Source: Diphasiastrum complanatum
Lineage: Eukaryota > Streptophyta > Lycopodiopsida > Lycopodiales > Lycopodiaceae
Direction: 5' to 3'
Assembly (NCBI GenBank): GCA_029204225.1
Contig: CM055099.1
Location: 64,229,614 to 64,293,613 of the forward strand
DNA length: 64,000 nt
The notes beneath the pieces are model-generated. The model was given only the letters and a program-made list of their open reading frames with translations. It did not search any database and had not been told where the DNA came from. Positions 21,483 through 33,558 of this stretch are shown in pieces (positions within the stretch are counted from its first letter, which is position 1; each line of letters begins with the position of its first letter). Position numbers and translations under genes: made by a program.

Positions 21483-24382
21483 TGTTGTAAAACTACCTTT
21501 ACAAGCTTTACTTCTGGTGCCAAATTGTTGTAAAGCTACCTTTACAAGCTTTACTTCCGGCGCCATCGGCGCCAGCTATGTCCCCGGCGCCAGCAGCGCC
21601 CCTGCTGCTCCCGGCGCCACTGTGACCAGAATCCAGCCGGCGCCAAGTTCCTATGGCTGAAAATCTTTGATCGGTTCTAGCGGAGTCCAGAGAGCTCAGA
21701 TCGATGTGCAATCACCTCACACGATCTAGGCATGATTAAAGGAAGCCTAGGGATCAATGAAATCTAGAGAGAGAAAATGACTTTCTAGAAAGAGAAAATC
21801 CTAGAGAGAGAAAAACATGCTTTACCAGCTTGGGTAGAGTGCTTGGTATGAGGGGGGTGCCGAATCACACCAATACTATAGGGGAGTGCGGGTTGCGACT
21901 CAGGGCGAGCTCCAACCAAGTCTCAGCCTCCCTTGCTGGAATGTTGTCATGGCGCTCGCCTTGGCATGCTAGCGCCCCGGAGACTAGGGTCGGTCACACA
22001 CTTGAAATGTAACCTTCTCAGATTTATCAATAAAGTGGGATTTTCTTCAAACTGACTCTGATTACCTTCTGGGTTTCAGTGTTCGGTAAAAGCGCCAGTT
22101 GTAAGGCCGCTTTCAAAATTTTTAACTTGGCACATAGCTGAGGGTCATATCCCGGGACGCCAGCGGTATGCCGTTGTTGGCGAGTTGGCTGCTTGTATGT
22201 GTAGCGCAGGCATCCCAAAGGGAGCCGTGAACCACGACTTAGCTTCCCAGCCTTCAACCCTTGCCATCCAAACCCACTTGACATACAAGCAGCCAACTCG
22301 CCAACAACGATCAGACTTAACCAACTTGAAGTTCCGAAAACCAACATTGAGATCCAACCTGGCGCCATGCCAGATCGGGGGTCCCGACGTGGGTGACTTC
22401 CCTCCAAGCAAGCCGCCCGACATACATCAAACGTAACCAACTCGAAGCTTCGTTACAAACGAGTAACATCCATTCCAAGCAAGCGATCTGACTTACATCA
22501 GACTTAACCAACTGAAAGCTTCGTCACGAGCGCTGGAAGCCAACCTGGCGCCACGCCAGACTGGACAGCCATAAACAGGTAACATCCACCCAAGCAAGCC
22601 ATCCAACTCAGCCGACAGGTTAGAGCCCGTTCCCCAAGAGCTTAACCCATTCACGTTCATGCAAGGAACACTCAGAACCACAAGCCGCGACAGATATGGA
22701 AACAACCAGTTCCTGGACCAAATGGTCCCGACAGCATATCGCTGGCGCCACGGACCGAATGGTCCCGACGGCATACCGCTGGCGTCCCGGGATACGACCC
22801 TCAGCTATGTGCCAAGTTAAAAATTTTGAAAGCGGCCTTACAACTGGCGCTTTTACCGAACACTGAAACCCAGAAGGTAATCAGAGTCAGTTTGAGGAAA
22901 ATCCCACTTTATTGATAAATCTGAGAAGGTTACATTTCAAGTGTGTGACCGACCCTAGTCTCCGGGAGAACTGTGGGCAACACCTTGCACAACAGTTGTC
23001 TTGATGAACCCCAAACCGTGGCCATTTCCGTGAGATCCGCATAGCTGACCGGCCAGTCGGCTCTGATACCACATGTAGCGCAGGCATCCCAAAGGGAGCC
23101 GGGAACCACGACTTATCTTCCCAGCCTTCAACCCTTGCCATCCAAACCCACTTGACATACAAGCAGCCAACTCGCCAACAACGATCAGACTTAACCAACT
23201 TGAAGTTCCAAAAACCAACATTGAGATCCAACCTGGCGCCATGCCAGATCGGGGGTCCCGACGTGGGTGACTTCCCTCCAAGCAAGCCGCCCGACATACA
23301 TCAAACGTAACCAACTCGAAGCTTCGTTACAAACGAGTAACATCCATTCCAAGCAAGCGGTCTGACTTACATCAGACTTAACCAACTGAAAGCTTCGTCA
23401 CGAGCGCTGGAAGCCAACCTGGTGCCACGCCAGACTGGACAGCCATAAACAGGTAACATCCACCCAAGCAAGCCATCCAACTCAGCCGACAGGTTAGAGC
23501 CCGTTCCCCAAGAGCTTAACCCATTCACATTCATGCAAGGAACACTTAGAACCACAAGCCGCGACAGATATGGAAACAACCAGTTCCTGGACCAAATGGT
23601 CCCGACAGCATACCGCTGGCGCCACGGACCGAATGGTCCCGACGGCATACCGTTGGCGTCCCGGGATACGACCCTCAGCTTTGTGCCAAGTTGAAAATTT
23701 TGAAAGCGGCCTTACAACTGGCGCTTTTACCGAACACTGAAACCCCGAAGGTAATCAGAGTCAGTTTGAGGAAAATCCCACTTTATTGATAAATCTGAGA
23801 AGGTTACATTTCAAGTGTGTGACCGACCCTAGTCTCCGGGGCGCTAGCATGCCAAGGCGAGAGCCATGACAACATTCCAGCAAGGGAGGCTGAGACTTGG
23901 TTGGAGCTCGCCCTGAGTCGCAACCCGCACTCCCCTATAGTATTGGTGTGATTCGGCACCCCCCCCCCCTCATACCAAGCACTCTACCCAAGCTGCTAAA
24001 GCACGTTTTTCTCTCTCTAGGATTTTCTCTTTCTAGAAGGTCTTTTTCTCTCTCTAGAATTTATTGATCCCCAGGCTTCCTTTAATCATGCCTAGATCGT
24101 GTGAGGTGATTGCACATCGATATGAGCTCTCTGGAGTTCGCTAGAACCGATCAAAGATTTTCAACCATAGGAACTTGGCGCCGGCTGGATTCTGGTCACA
24201 GTGGCGCCGGGAGCAGCAGGGGCGCTGCTTGCGCCGGGGACATAGCTGGCGCCGATGGCGCCGGAAGTAAAGCTTGTAAAGGTGGCTTTACAACAGTATG
24301 TCAAGTGGGTTTGGATGGCAAGAGTTGAAGGCTGGGAAGCTAAGTCGTGGTTCCCGACTCCCTTTGAGATGCCTGTGCTACA
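21483..24382 (+). mobile_element. 3' LTR of element A, split by element B
   Basis: Starts TGTTGTAAAACTACC at 21483. Its first 43 bases are duplicated (second start at 21526). It runs to 22199, with an internal deletion joining ATGCCG to TTGTTGGCGAG at 22172. It resumes after element B at 24301 with TCAAGTGGG and ends TGTGCTACA at 24382. GTATG stands on both sides of element B (22195-22199 and 24296-24300), the target duplication of that insertion. Confidence 0.8.
22200..24295 (-). mobile_element. element B, reverse-oriented, internally deleted
   Basis: A complete LTR (23074-24295, 1222 bp) has the primer-binding site complement (23059-23071) on its left and about 105 bp of leader. A truncated LTR (22200-22966) follows. 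The rest of the interior and the first part of the 3' LTR are deleted. GTATG on both sides marks insertion into the 3' LTR of element A. Because the insertion is reversed, a 27-bp perfect inverted repeat (22173-22199 with 22282-22308) now spans the left junction. Confidence 0.85.
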
Positions 24383-24811
24383 CACTGCCTCCAGCATTGT
24401 CCCCGGCGCCAGCAGCGCCCTTGCTGCTCCCGGCGCCACTGTGACCAGAATCCAGCCGGCACCAAGTTCCTATGGCTGAAAATCTTTGATCGGTTCTAGC
24501 GAAGTCCAGATAGCTCAGATCGATGTGCAATCACCTCACACGATCTAGGCATGATTAAAGGAAGCCTGGGGATCAATAAATTCTAGAGAGAGAAAATGAC
24601 ATTCAGAGAGAGAAAATGTGCTTTACCAGCCTGGGTAAAGTACTTGGTATCAGGGGAGGTAGCGAATCCCACCAATACTATAGGGGAGTGCGAGTTGTGA
24701 CTCAGAGCGAGTTCCAACCAAGTCTCAGCCTCCTTTGCTGGAACGTTGTCCTGGCACTTGCCTTGGCATGCCAACGCCCCAGAGACTAGGGTCGGTCACA
24801 CACTTGAAATG
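24383..24811 (+). mobile_element. LTR fragment, plus orientation
   Basis: Matches the LTR from just after its first 40-50 bases (GGCGCC-rich part) to ACTTGAAATG, where element C begins. It directly follows the end of the element A 3' LTR, a junction not expected from simple insertion. Its missing remainder may be the short tail at 33495-33553. Confidence 0.75.
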
Positions 24812-26023
24812 TGTATCGCAGGCATCCCAAAGGGAGCCGGGAACCACGACTTAGCTTCCCAGCCTTCAACTCTTGCCATCCAAACCCACTTGACATACAA
24901 GCAGCCAACTCGCCAACAACGATCAGACTTAACCAACTTGAAGTTCCGAAAACCAACATTGAGATCCAACCTGGCGCCATGCCAGATCGGGGGTCCCGAC
25001 GTGGGTGACTTCCCTCCAAGCAAGCCGCCCGACGTACATCAAACTTAACCAACTGGAAGCTTCGTTACAAACGAGTAACATCCATTCCAAGCAAGCGATC
25101 TGACTTACATCAGACTTAACCAAGTGAAAGCTTCGTCACGAGCGCTGGAAGCCAACCTGGCGCCACGCCAGACTGGACAGCCATAAACAGGTAACATCCA
25201 CCCAAGCAAGCCATCCAACTCAGCCGACACGTTAGAGCCCGTTCCCCAAGAGCTTAACCCATTCACGTTCATGCAAGGAACACTCAGAACCACAAGCCGC
25301 GACAGATATGGAAACAACCAGTTCCTGGACCAAATGGTCCCGACAGCATATCGCTGGCGCCACGGACCGAATGGTCCCGACGGCATACCGCTGGCGTCCC
25401 GGGATACGACCCTCAGCTATGTGCCAAGTTAAAAATTTTGAAAGCGGCCTTACAACTGGCGCTTTTACCGAACACTGAAACCCCGAAGGTAATCAGAGTC
25501 AGTTTAAGGAAAATCTCACTTTATTGATAAATCTGAGAAGGTTACATTTCAAGTGTGTGACCGACCCTAGTCTCCGGGGCGCCAGCATGCCAAGGCGAGA
25601 GCCATGACAACATTCCAGCAAGGGAGGCTGAGACTTGGTTGGAGCTCGCCTTGAGTCGCAACCCGCACTCCCCTATAGTATTGGTGTGATTCGGCACCCC
25701 CCCCCCCTCATACCCAGCACTCTACCCAAGCTGGTAAAGCACGTTTTTCTCTCTCTAGGATTTTCTCTTTCTAGAAAGTCATTTTCTCTCTCTCTAGATT
25801 TTATTGATCCCCAGGCTTCCTTTAATCATGCCTAGATCGTGTGAGGTGATTGCACATCGATCTGAGCTCTCTGGACTCCGCTAGAACCGATCAAAGATTT
25901 TCAGCCATAGGAACTTGGCGCAGTCTGGATTCTGGTCACAGTGGCGCCGGCATTGTTGGCGCCGGGAGCAGCAAGGGCGCTGCTGGCGCCGAAAGTAAAG
26001 CTTGTAAAGGTAGCTTTACAACA
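24812..26023 (-). mobile_element. 3' LTR of element C (1212 bp)
   Basis: Minus-strand LTR: left end TGTATCGCAGGC, right end GCTTTACAACA. It is followed by the complement of the polypurine tract (TCCACCCCACCTTTAT), which identifies it as a 3' LTR. Confidence 0.88.
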
Positions 26024-28072
26024 TCCACCCCACCTTTATAAAATCCGATGTCCTCATCAGATGTCAGATTAAAGTAAAGGTGTCTCCCAATTAAAATAAC
26101 TATACATTTAAGCTACTTGGCACAGTACTCAATTTACTGGCCACTTTTTATTAACATTGAAGCTGGCACACCACAAGTCGGAGGCTCAGCTCTTTGTACT
26201 GAAAAATTACATAACTTGAAAAAAATATCTTTGTCTGGGAAAAGCGTAGATTTGATATCGCTTTCGTAATACCCGAGAACCTTATTAACTGGTGACAGAG
26301 GCCTTTCTTTGAAATGTACGCCCCTGTCACTTCTGACTTTCGACTTTGGAACTCCTTTGAGCTCCTGATTTGTCCTTGATGCACTTTGTGTTGAGCTCCC
26401 TGAGCTCCAGATTTGTTAAGTTCCGCACAGGTATCAAGGCTCCCTGAGCCGAAGGATTTATCCTTTGATTGCCCACTTTATGGTCCACTCTGTGCCTTGT
26501 TGCTTCTGCACCTTGATTTCTCTCCTTGTCCCAGCCTCATCTTGATACTTTTCCATCTTGGCTCTTTAAGGTAGGCAAAGATTGAGTACTCCGCAATGCA
26601 CCTCTCACTTAGCTTGAAGTAGCTCTTTGAATCAGCCCAAATGTAACCATTGACCTCGTGGAAAGCCAAAGGGTCGCACCAGTTTGATCCGCATCCGAAC
26701 TATCTCTTCGCGTTTGTTTGAAGCACCATGTCCGTCGCGCAAAACTTGACTTTCACAATTCCATCACTGGTTAGTTGCCTCACACTCAAAACAAGAAGTG
26801 TACATCGAGCTTGGCTTCAAGTAGCTCTCTTTGAATCAAACACATCCACCCAGAGTTTGCACTAGTCCGATCTCAACGCGAACTGTCCCTTAGCGTCCGT
26901 TCGAAATACCAAGTCTCTCATGCAAGACTCAACTTTCACAGTTCCTTCATTGATCAGCTGCCTTACATGTAACACAAGCCAGCGTACTCATATGTTTCCT
27001 CATCATTGCTGGTCCAGAGAAAGCCTATAACAAACTTTCCTTTCCATAACAAAAACTTGTCAACTTATTAGGTCCAAAGTTTGCCAGTTTCCTCGTGTGA
27101 GTATGGCTAGGTCACCTTGAATTTGCCCCCATTTTGATCAACTTTAATTCAAAATTTGCCCCAAGAGAGAGGTGTGTGTGATAGTTCCCCTCCACTTAAT
27201 AAATCAGCTAATCGGACTTAGAGTAGAGTTCTTCGGACAAAAAGCCTTTCCAACACTTTGCTTCTCATATGCTAGGATTATGGCTCGATCCAACTTGTTG
27301 CCAATCTCTGAAGAGGATCCTAGTCTTTTCCCCTTTGAGGAAAAACCCAACTGATACTGGATATCACCCATACTCAGTGAGTTTCAGTTCCGAAGGTGGC
27401 CGTCCCAAAATGAAGACCAACTACTATAGAAGATCTCCCCTGAAATTGCCCTTCCCAACTTTTGACTTCCTGCTTGCGTCTGGTGGGCGTTGTCGCAAAT
27501 GAAACTAACCCAAGAAACAGGCTAGCCATCCATCCTTTGCAAACATCGAGTCATTTCGTTGTCGTTCACGTGCGAGTACTTGAACTGCAAATCCGTCGCA
27601 CAGATTCTGGATATCGCCCATGCTCAGTGAGTTTCAGTTCCGAAGGTGGCGTCCCAAAATGAAGACCAACTGCTCCATAGAAGATCTCCCCTGAAATGGC
27701 CCTTTCCAACTTTTGACTTCCTGCTTGCGTCTGGTGGGCGTTGTCGCACATGAAACTAACCCAAGAAACAGGCTAGCCATCCATCCTTTGCAAACATTGA
27801 GTCGTTTCGTTGTCGTTCACGTGTGAGTACTTGAACTGCAAATCCGCCCCACAGATTCTGTAGTCCTCTTTGTTTGATGGTATCAGCCTTCAAAAGAAAA
27901 GGTTCCTTCTCGAGCCATCAGCTCCTTGTATCACAAGCAATCATGCAAACCAGGCAAAGCACGCGTATTAAGACTCACCACGAATACGTACAAGTAAGAC
28001 ACTCAGGCAGGTTTACTAACAAGTAAGAAAGACAAGGTCCCCCTTTGAGATGGTCCTGCCAACGGACCTTTG
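26024..28072 (-). mobile_element. interior of element C
   Basis: Near-identical by eye to the interior of D and similar to A, inverted. It carries the decayed internal frame; the stretch ICDN-like CDNAHQT, then ERAISGEIFYG, lies near 27700. A 250-bp tandem duplication occupies 27373-27870. The primer-binding site and about 540 bp of leader, including the stem-loops, are deleted next to the right LTR (junction at 28072/28073). No pol motifs are present. Confidence 0.8.
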
Positions 28073-29298
28073 TGTAACGCAGGCATCCCAAAGGGAGCCG
28101 GGAACCACAACTTAGCTTCCCAGCCTTCAACTCTTGCCATCCGAACCCACTTGACATACAAGCAGCCAACTCGCCAACAACGATCATACTTAACCAACTT
28201 GAAGTTCCAAAAACCAACATTGAGATCCAACCTGGCGCCATGCCAAATCGGGGGTCCCGACGTGGGTGACTTCCCTCCAAGCAAGCCGCCCGACATACAT
28301 CAAACTTAACCAACTCGAAGCTTCGTTACAAACGAGTAACATCCAATCCAAGCAAGCGGTCCGACTTACATCAGACTTAACCAACTGAGAGCTTCGTCAC
28401 GAGCGCTGGAAGCCAACCTGGCGCCACGCCAGACTGGATAGCCATAAACAGGTAACATCCACCCAAGCAAGCCATCCAACTCAGCCGACAGGTTAGAGCC
28501 CATTCCCCAAGAGCTTAACCCATTCACGTTCATGCAAGGAATACTCAGAACCACAAGCCGCGACAGATATGGAAACAACCAGTTCCTGGACCAAATGGTC
28601 CCGACAGCATACCGCTGGAGCCACGGACCGAATGGTCCCGACGGCATACCGCTGGCGTTCCAGGATACGACCCTCAGCTATGTGCCAAGTTAAAAATTTT
28701 GAAAGCGGCCTTACAACTGGCGCTTTTACCGAACACTGAAACCCAGAAGGTAATCAGAGTCAGTTTGAGGAAAATCCCACTTTATTGATAAATCTGAGAA
28801 GGTTACATTTCAAGTGTGTGACCGACCCTAGTCTCCGGGGCGCTAGCATGCCAAGGCGAGAGCCATGACAACATTCCAGCAAGGGAGGCTGAGACTTGGT
28901 TGGAGCTCGCCCTGAGTCGCAACCCGCACTCCCCTATAGTATTGGTGTGATTCGGCACCCCCCTCATACCAAGCACTCTACCCAAGCTGGTAAAGCACGT
29001 TTTTCTCTCTCTAGGATTTTCTCTTTCTAGAAAGTCATTTTCTCTCTCTAGATTTTATTGATCCCCAGGCCTCCTTTAATCATGCCTAGATCGTGTGAGG
29101 TGATTGCACATCGATCTGAGCTCTCTGGACTTCGCTAGAACCGATCAAAGGTTTTCAGCCATAGGAACTTGGCGCCGGCTAGATTCTGGTCACAGTGGCG
29201 CCGGGAGCGGCGCCGGCGCCGTTGGCGCCAGGAGCAGCAGGGGCGCTGCTGGCGCCGATGGCACCGGAAGTAAAGCTTGTAAAGGTAGCTTTACAACA
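28073..29298 (-). mobile_element. LTR shared by elements C and D (1226 bp)
   Basis: Left end TGTAACGCAGGC, right end GCTTTACAACA. It has C's interior on its left and a polypurine-tract complement with D's interior on its right. It therefore serves as 5' LTR of C and 3' LTR of D, the product expected from unequal recombination between LTRs. Confidence 0.85.
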
Positions 29299-31622
29299 TC
29301 CACCCCACCTTTATAAAATCTGATGTCCTCATCAGATGTCAGATTAAAGTAAAGGTGTCTCCCAATTAAAATAACTATACATTTAAGCTACTTGGCACAG
29401 TACTCAATTTACTGGCCACTTTTTATTAACATTGAAGCTGGCACACCACAAGTCGGAGGCTCAGCTCTTTGTACTGAAAAATTACATAACTTGAAAATAT
29501 ATCTTTGTCTGGGAAAAGCGTAAATTTGATATCGCTTTCGTAAAATCCGAGAACCTTATTAACTGGTGACAGAGGCCTTTCTTTGAAATGTTCGCCCCTG
29601 TCGCTTCTGACTTTCGACTTTGGAACTCCTTTGAGCTCCTGATTTGTCCTTGATGCACTTTGTGTTGAGCTCCCTGAGCTCCAGATTTGTTCAGTTCCGC
29701 ACAGGTATCAAGGCTCCCTGAGCCGAAGGATTTATCGTTTGATTGCACACTTTATGGTCCACTTCGTGCCTTGTTGCTTCAGCACTTTGATTTCTCTCCT
29801 TGTCCCACCCTCATCTTGATACTTTTCCATCTTGGCTCTTTAAGGTAGGCAAAGATTGAGTAATCCGCAATGCACCTCTCACTTAGCTTGAAGTAGCTCT
29901 TTGAATCAGCCCAAATGTAACCATTGACCTCGTGGAAAGCCAAAGGGTCGCACCAGTTTGATCCGCATCCGAACTATCTCTTCGCGTATGTTTGAAGCAC
30001 CATGTCCGTCGCGCAAAACTTGACTTTCACAATTCCATCACTGGTTAGTTGCCTCACAGTCAAAACAAGAAGTGTACATCGAGCTTGGCTTCAAGTAGCT
30101 CTCTTCGAATCAGAAACATGCACCCAGAGTTTGCACTAATCCGATCTCAACGCGAATTGTCCCTTAGCGTCCGTTCGAAATACCAAGTCTCTCATGCAAG
30201 ACTCAACTTTCTCAGTTCCTTCATTGATCAGCTGCCTTACGCGTAACACAAGCCAACGTACTCATATGTTTCCTCATCATTGCTGGTCCAGAGAAAGCCT
30301 ATAACAAACTTTCCTTTCCACAACAAAAACTTGTCAACTTATTAGGTCCAAAGTTCGCCAGTTTCCTCGTGTGAGTATGGCTAGGTCACCTTGAATTTGC
30401 CCCCATTTTGATCAACTTTAATTCAAAATTTGCCCCAAGAGAGAGGTGTGTGTGATAGTTCCCCTCCACTTAATAAATCAGCTGATCAGACTTTAGAGTA
30501 GAGTTCTTCGGACAAAAAGCCTTTCCAACACTTTGCTTCCCATCTGCTAGGATTATGGCTCGATCCAACTTGTTGCCAATCTCTGAAGAGGATCCTAGTC
30601 TTTTCCCCTTTGAGGAAAAACCCAACTGATACTGGATATCACCCATGCTCAGTGAGTTTCAGTTCCGAAGGTGGCCGTCCCAAAATGAAGACCAAATGCT
30701 ATAGAAGATCTCCCCTGAAATTGCCCTTTCCAACTTTTGACTTCCTGCTTGCGTCTGGTGGGCGTTGTCGCAAATGAAACTAACCCAAAAAACAGGCTAG
30801 TCATCCATCCTTTGCAAACATTGAGTCATTTCATTGTCGTTCACGTGCAAGTACTTGAACTGCAAATCCGCCGCACAGATTCTGGATATCACCCATGCTC
30901 AGTGAGTTTCAGTTCCTTCTCGAGCCATCAGCTCCTTGTATCACAAGCAATCATGCAAACCAGGCAAAGCACGAGTACTAAGACTCACCACGAATACGTA
31001 CAAGTAAGACACTCAGGCAGGTTTACTAACAAGTAACAAAGACAAGATCCCCCTTTGAGATGGTCCTGCCAACGGACCTTTGCCTGGCCGCGCCCATACA
31101 AATCGATCACGGAATTAGCCCACATAGGACACCCCTCCAACTATCCGTGCTTTCACCATTAAGCAGCACATTGCCTCAGTCACGCCCCACCACTTTTTGG
31201 TCGATAGCCCTTATAGCTAAACGATCGGCAGCTATCCCGCACCGGCAGCTAACCACCCGTGCTTTACACCCGAATTCGAGCAGCATCTCTGTATCAATGG
31301 TTAACCCGTACAGTTCGAATATGTCGCCCCGCACCCCACAAGGTACAGACCGTGCTTTCACCTCCCTAGGCAGCACTTTGCCTCATCCGTCCTACGTGCA
31401 GACAGCGCCAGGCCCGAACCGCGAGAACTGACCGTGCTTACACCTCAAGGGCAGCACCTTGACTCATCAAGTCCCTCGTTCTGCCGACCACCCCGACCGT
31501 GGACGCACCCGTGCTTACACTGTGGGCAGCACCTTGCACAACAGTTGTCTTGATGAACCCCAAACCGTGGCCATTTCCGTGAGATCCGCATAGCTGACCG
31601 GCCAGTCGGCTCTGATACCACA
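29299..31622 (-). mobile_element. interior of element D
   Basis: Runs from the polypurine tract complement (29299) to the primer-binding-site complement (31608-31620). It keeps the five leader stem-loops (31147-31532) and the decayed internal frame (about 30950-29480). The second unit of the 250-bp duplication seen in C is reduced to a stub here (30898-30915). No gag or pol motif is recognised. Confidence 0.85.
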
Positions 31623-33494
31623 TGTAGCGCAGGCATCCCAAAGGGAGCCGGGAACCACGACTTAGCTTCCCAGCCTTCAACCCTTGCCATCCAAACCCAC
31701 TTGACATACAAGCAGCCAACTCGCCAACAACGATCAGACTTAACCAACTTGAAGTTCCAAAAACCAACATTGAGATCCAACCTGGCGCCATGCCAGATCG
31801 GGGGTCCCGACGTGGGTGACTTCCCTCCAAGCAAGCCGCCCGACATACATCAAACGTAACCAACTCGAAGCTTCGTTACAAACGAGTAACATCCATTCCA
31901 AGCAAGCGATCTGACTTACATCAGACTTAACCAACTGAAAGCTTCGTCACGAGCGCTGGAAGCCAACCTGGCGCCACGCCAGACTGGACAGCCATAAACA
32001 GGTAACATCCACCCAAGCAAGCCATCCAACTCAGCCGACAGGTTAGAGCCCGTTCCCCAAGAGCTTAACCCATTCACGTTCATGCAAGGAACACTCAGGA
32101 CCACAAGCCGCGACAGATATGGAAACAACCAGTTCCTGGACCAAATGGTCCCGACAGCATACCGCTGGCGCCACGGACCGAATGGTCCCGACGGCATACC
32201 GTTGGCGTCCCGGGATACGACCCTCAGCTATGTGCCAAGTTAAAAATTTTGAAAGCAGCCTTACAACTGGCGCTTTTACCGAACACTAAAACCCCGAAGG
32301 TAATCAGAGTCAGTTTGAGGAAAATCCCACTTTATTGATAAATCTGAGAAGGTTACATTTCAAGTGTGTGTGTTGCGCCGGCGCCTCAAAGGGCGCTGGG
32401 ACTTGAGCGGTTTCCCCAACACGCGCTTGAGTCTAACATTCATCCATCATGCACTTACGTAAAAGCCAACTCAGAATCGTAACAAGCTTAACCATTCAGA
32501 CTTAAGAAAACTGGAATCCCAACCAACCCGAAAGCCAACTCAGAATCCGTCCCCAAAAGGTAACCAAAGGCAAAGACAAGCCACACATGAAACCCAAGGC
32601 ATAGTGGTCGCCAAACTGACCAATTGGCATAGCGGCAAGCCCCATGTCGATGACAGGGACCCTTAGGCGCCAGCGACGCAAAAAGGTTGTAGTAAGGGTC
32701 CTTCCACTTGGACCAGTCCCGGAGGCGAAACCGAAATGGTAATCATCCCCAAGGATCAACTTTATTAGATTTGGAAGAGGTTACATTCATACATAGACTG
32801 ACCGGTCTCGGGGCCACCAACACGTGCTGGGCATTGTGCCTGGCTCGTGCTGGTAGAGGGAGCTGAGACCTGGCGACTGGATTCCTGGCGCTGGTTGAGC
32901 TGCCCAAGTTTCTGTCTGCCGGACTCCCCCTATAGTTCTGCTGTGATTCGGCGCACCCCCTCTGGTTTGAAACATAGTGCTTTCTGGTAAAGCACGCTTT
33001 TTAGGACTTAGTTTTTATTTTGCTGATTAAGCCTGGCAAGCCTGGCAGAATCAGTCTGGCTCCCGGACATGGGTCCCGGGAGCCGTCCCGGCGGCCGAAT
33101 CAACCTGCTTTCCTGACTAGGCCATGACTCGAGCTCCAGAGCTAGCTCATGACTTTGTGACTACTTGACTGGCTCACCACAGGTCGGAGGCTCAGTCCTT
33201 GACATTCTAACTTGCTCTGGGACCTTAGGGAGTGTCACCCCTTTGAGTCTTACAGGGCACGCTGGGTGCACCCAAGTCAGCTTTACAACACTGACCGACC
33301 CTAGTGTCCGGGGCGCTAGCATGCCAAGGCGAGAGCCATGACAACATTCCAGCAAGGGAGGCTGAGACTTGGTTGGAGCTCGCCCTGAGTCGCAACCCGC
33401 ACTCCCCTATAGTATTGGTGTGATTCGGCACCCCCCCCCTCATACCAAGCACTCTACCCAAGCTGGTAAAGCACGTTTTTCTCTCTCTAGGATT
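31623..33494 (-). mobile_element. 5' LTR of element D, interrupted and truncated
   Basis: LTR sequence 31623-32370, then a different LTR (32371-33290), then LTR sequence again from 33291 to 33494. It ends inside CTCTCTAGGATT, so the first few hundred bases of the LTR (GGCGCC-rich part) are missing. Confidence 0.8.
32371..33290 (-). mobile_element. solo LTR of a related family (920 bp)
   Basis: On the minus strand it begins TGTTGTAAAGCTGACTT and ends GGCGCAACA. It interrupts the D LTR between GTGTGTG and the repeated CTGACCGACC, so any target duplication is short or mutated. Its middle shares CCCCTATAGT, GTGATTCGGC and GGTAAAGCACG with the main LTR, while the rest differs: a sister family with a conserved LTR core. 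No interior is attached. Confidence 0.75.
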
Positions 33495-33553
33495 GTTGAA
33501 TGCTGGGAAGCTAAGTCGTGGTTCCTGGCTCCCTTTGGGATGCCTGCGCTACA
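33495..33553 (+). mobile_element. outer LTR tail with CATGG duplication
   Basis: The last 59 bases of a plus-oriented LTR (GTTGAATGCTGGG to GCGCTACA), followed by CATGG (33554-33558). This matches the CATGG before 17968, so the two ends of the 15.6-kb complex are the ends of one original plus-strand insertion. Confidence 0.85.
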
Positions 33554-33558
33554 CATGG

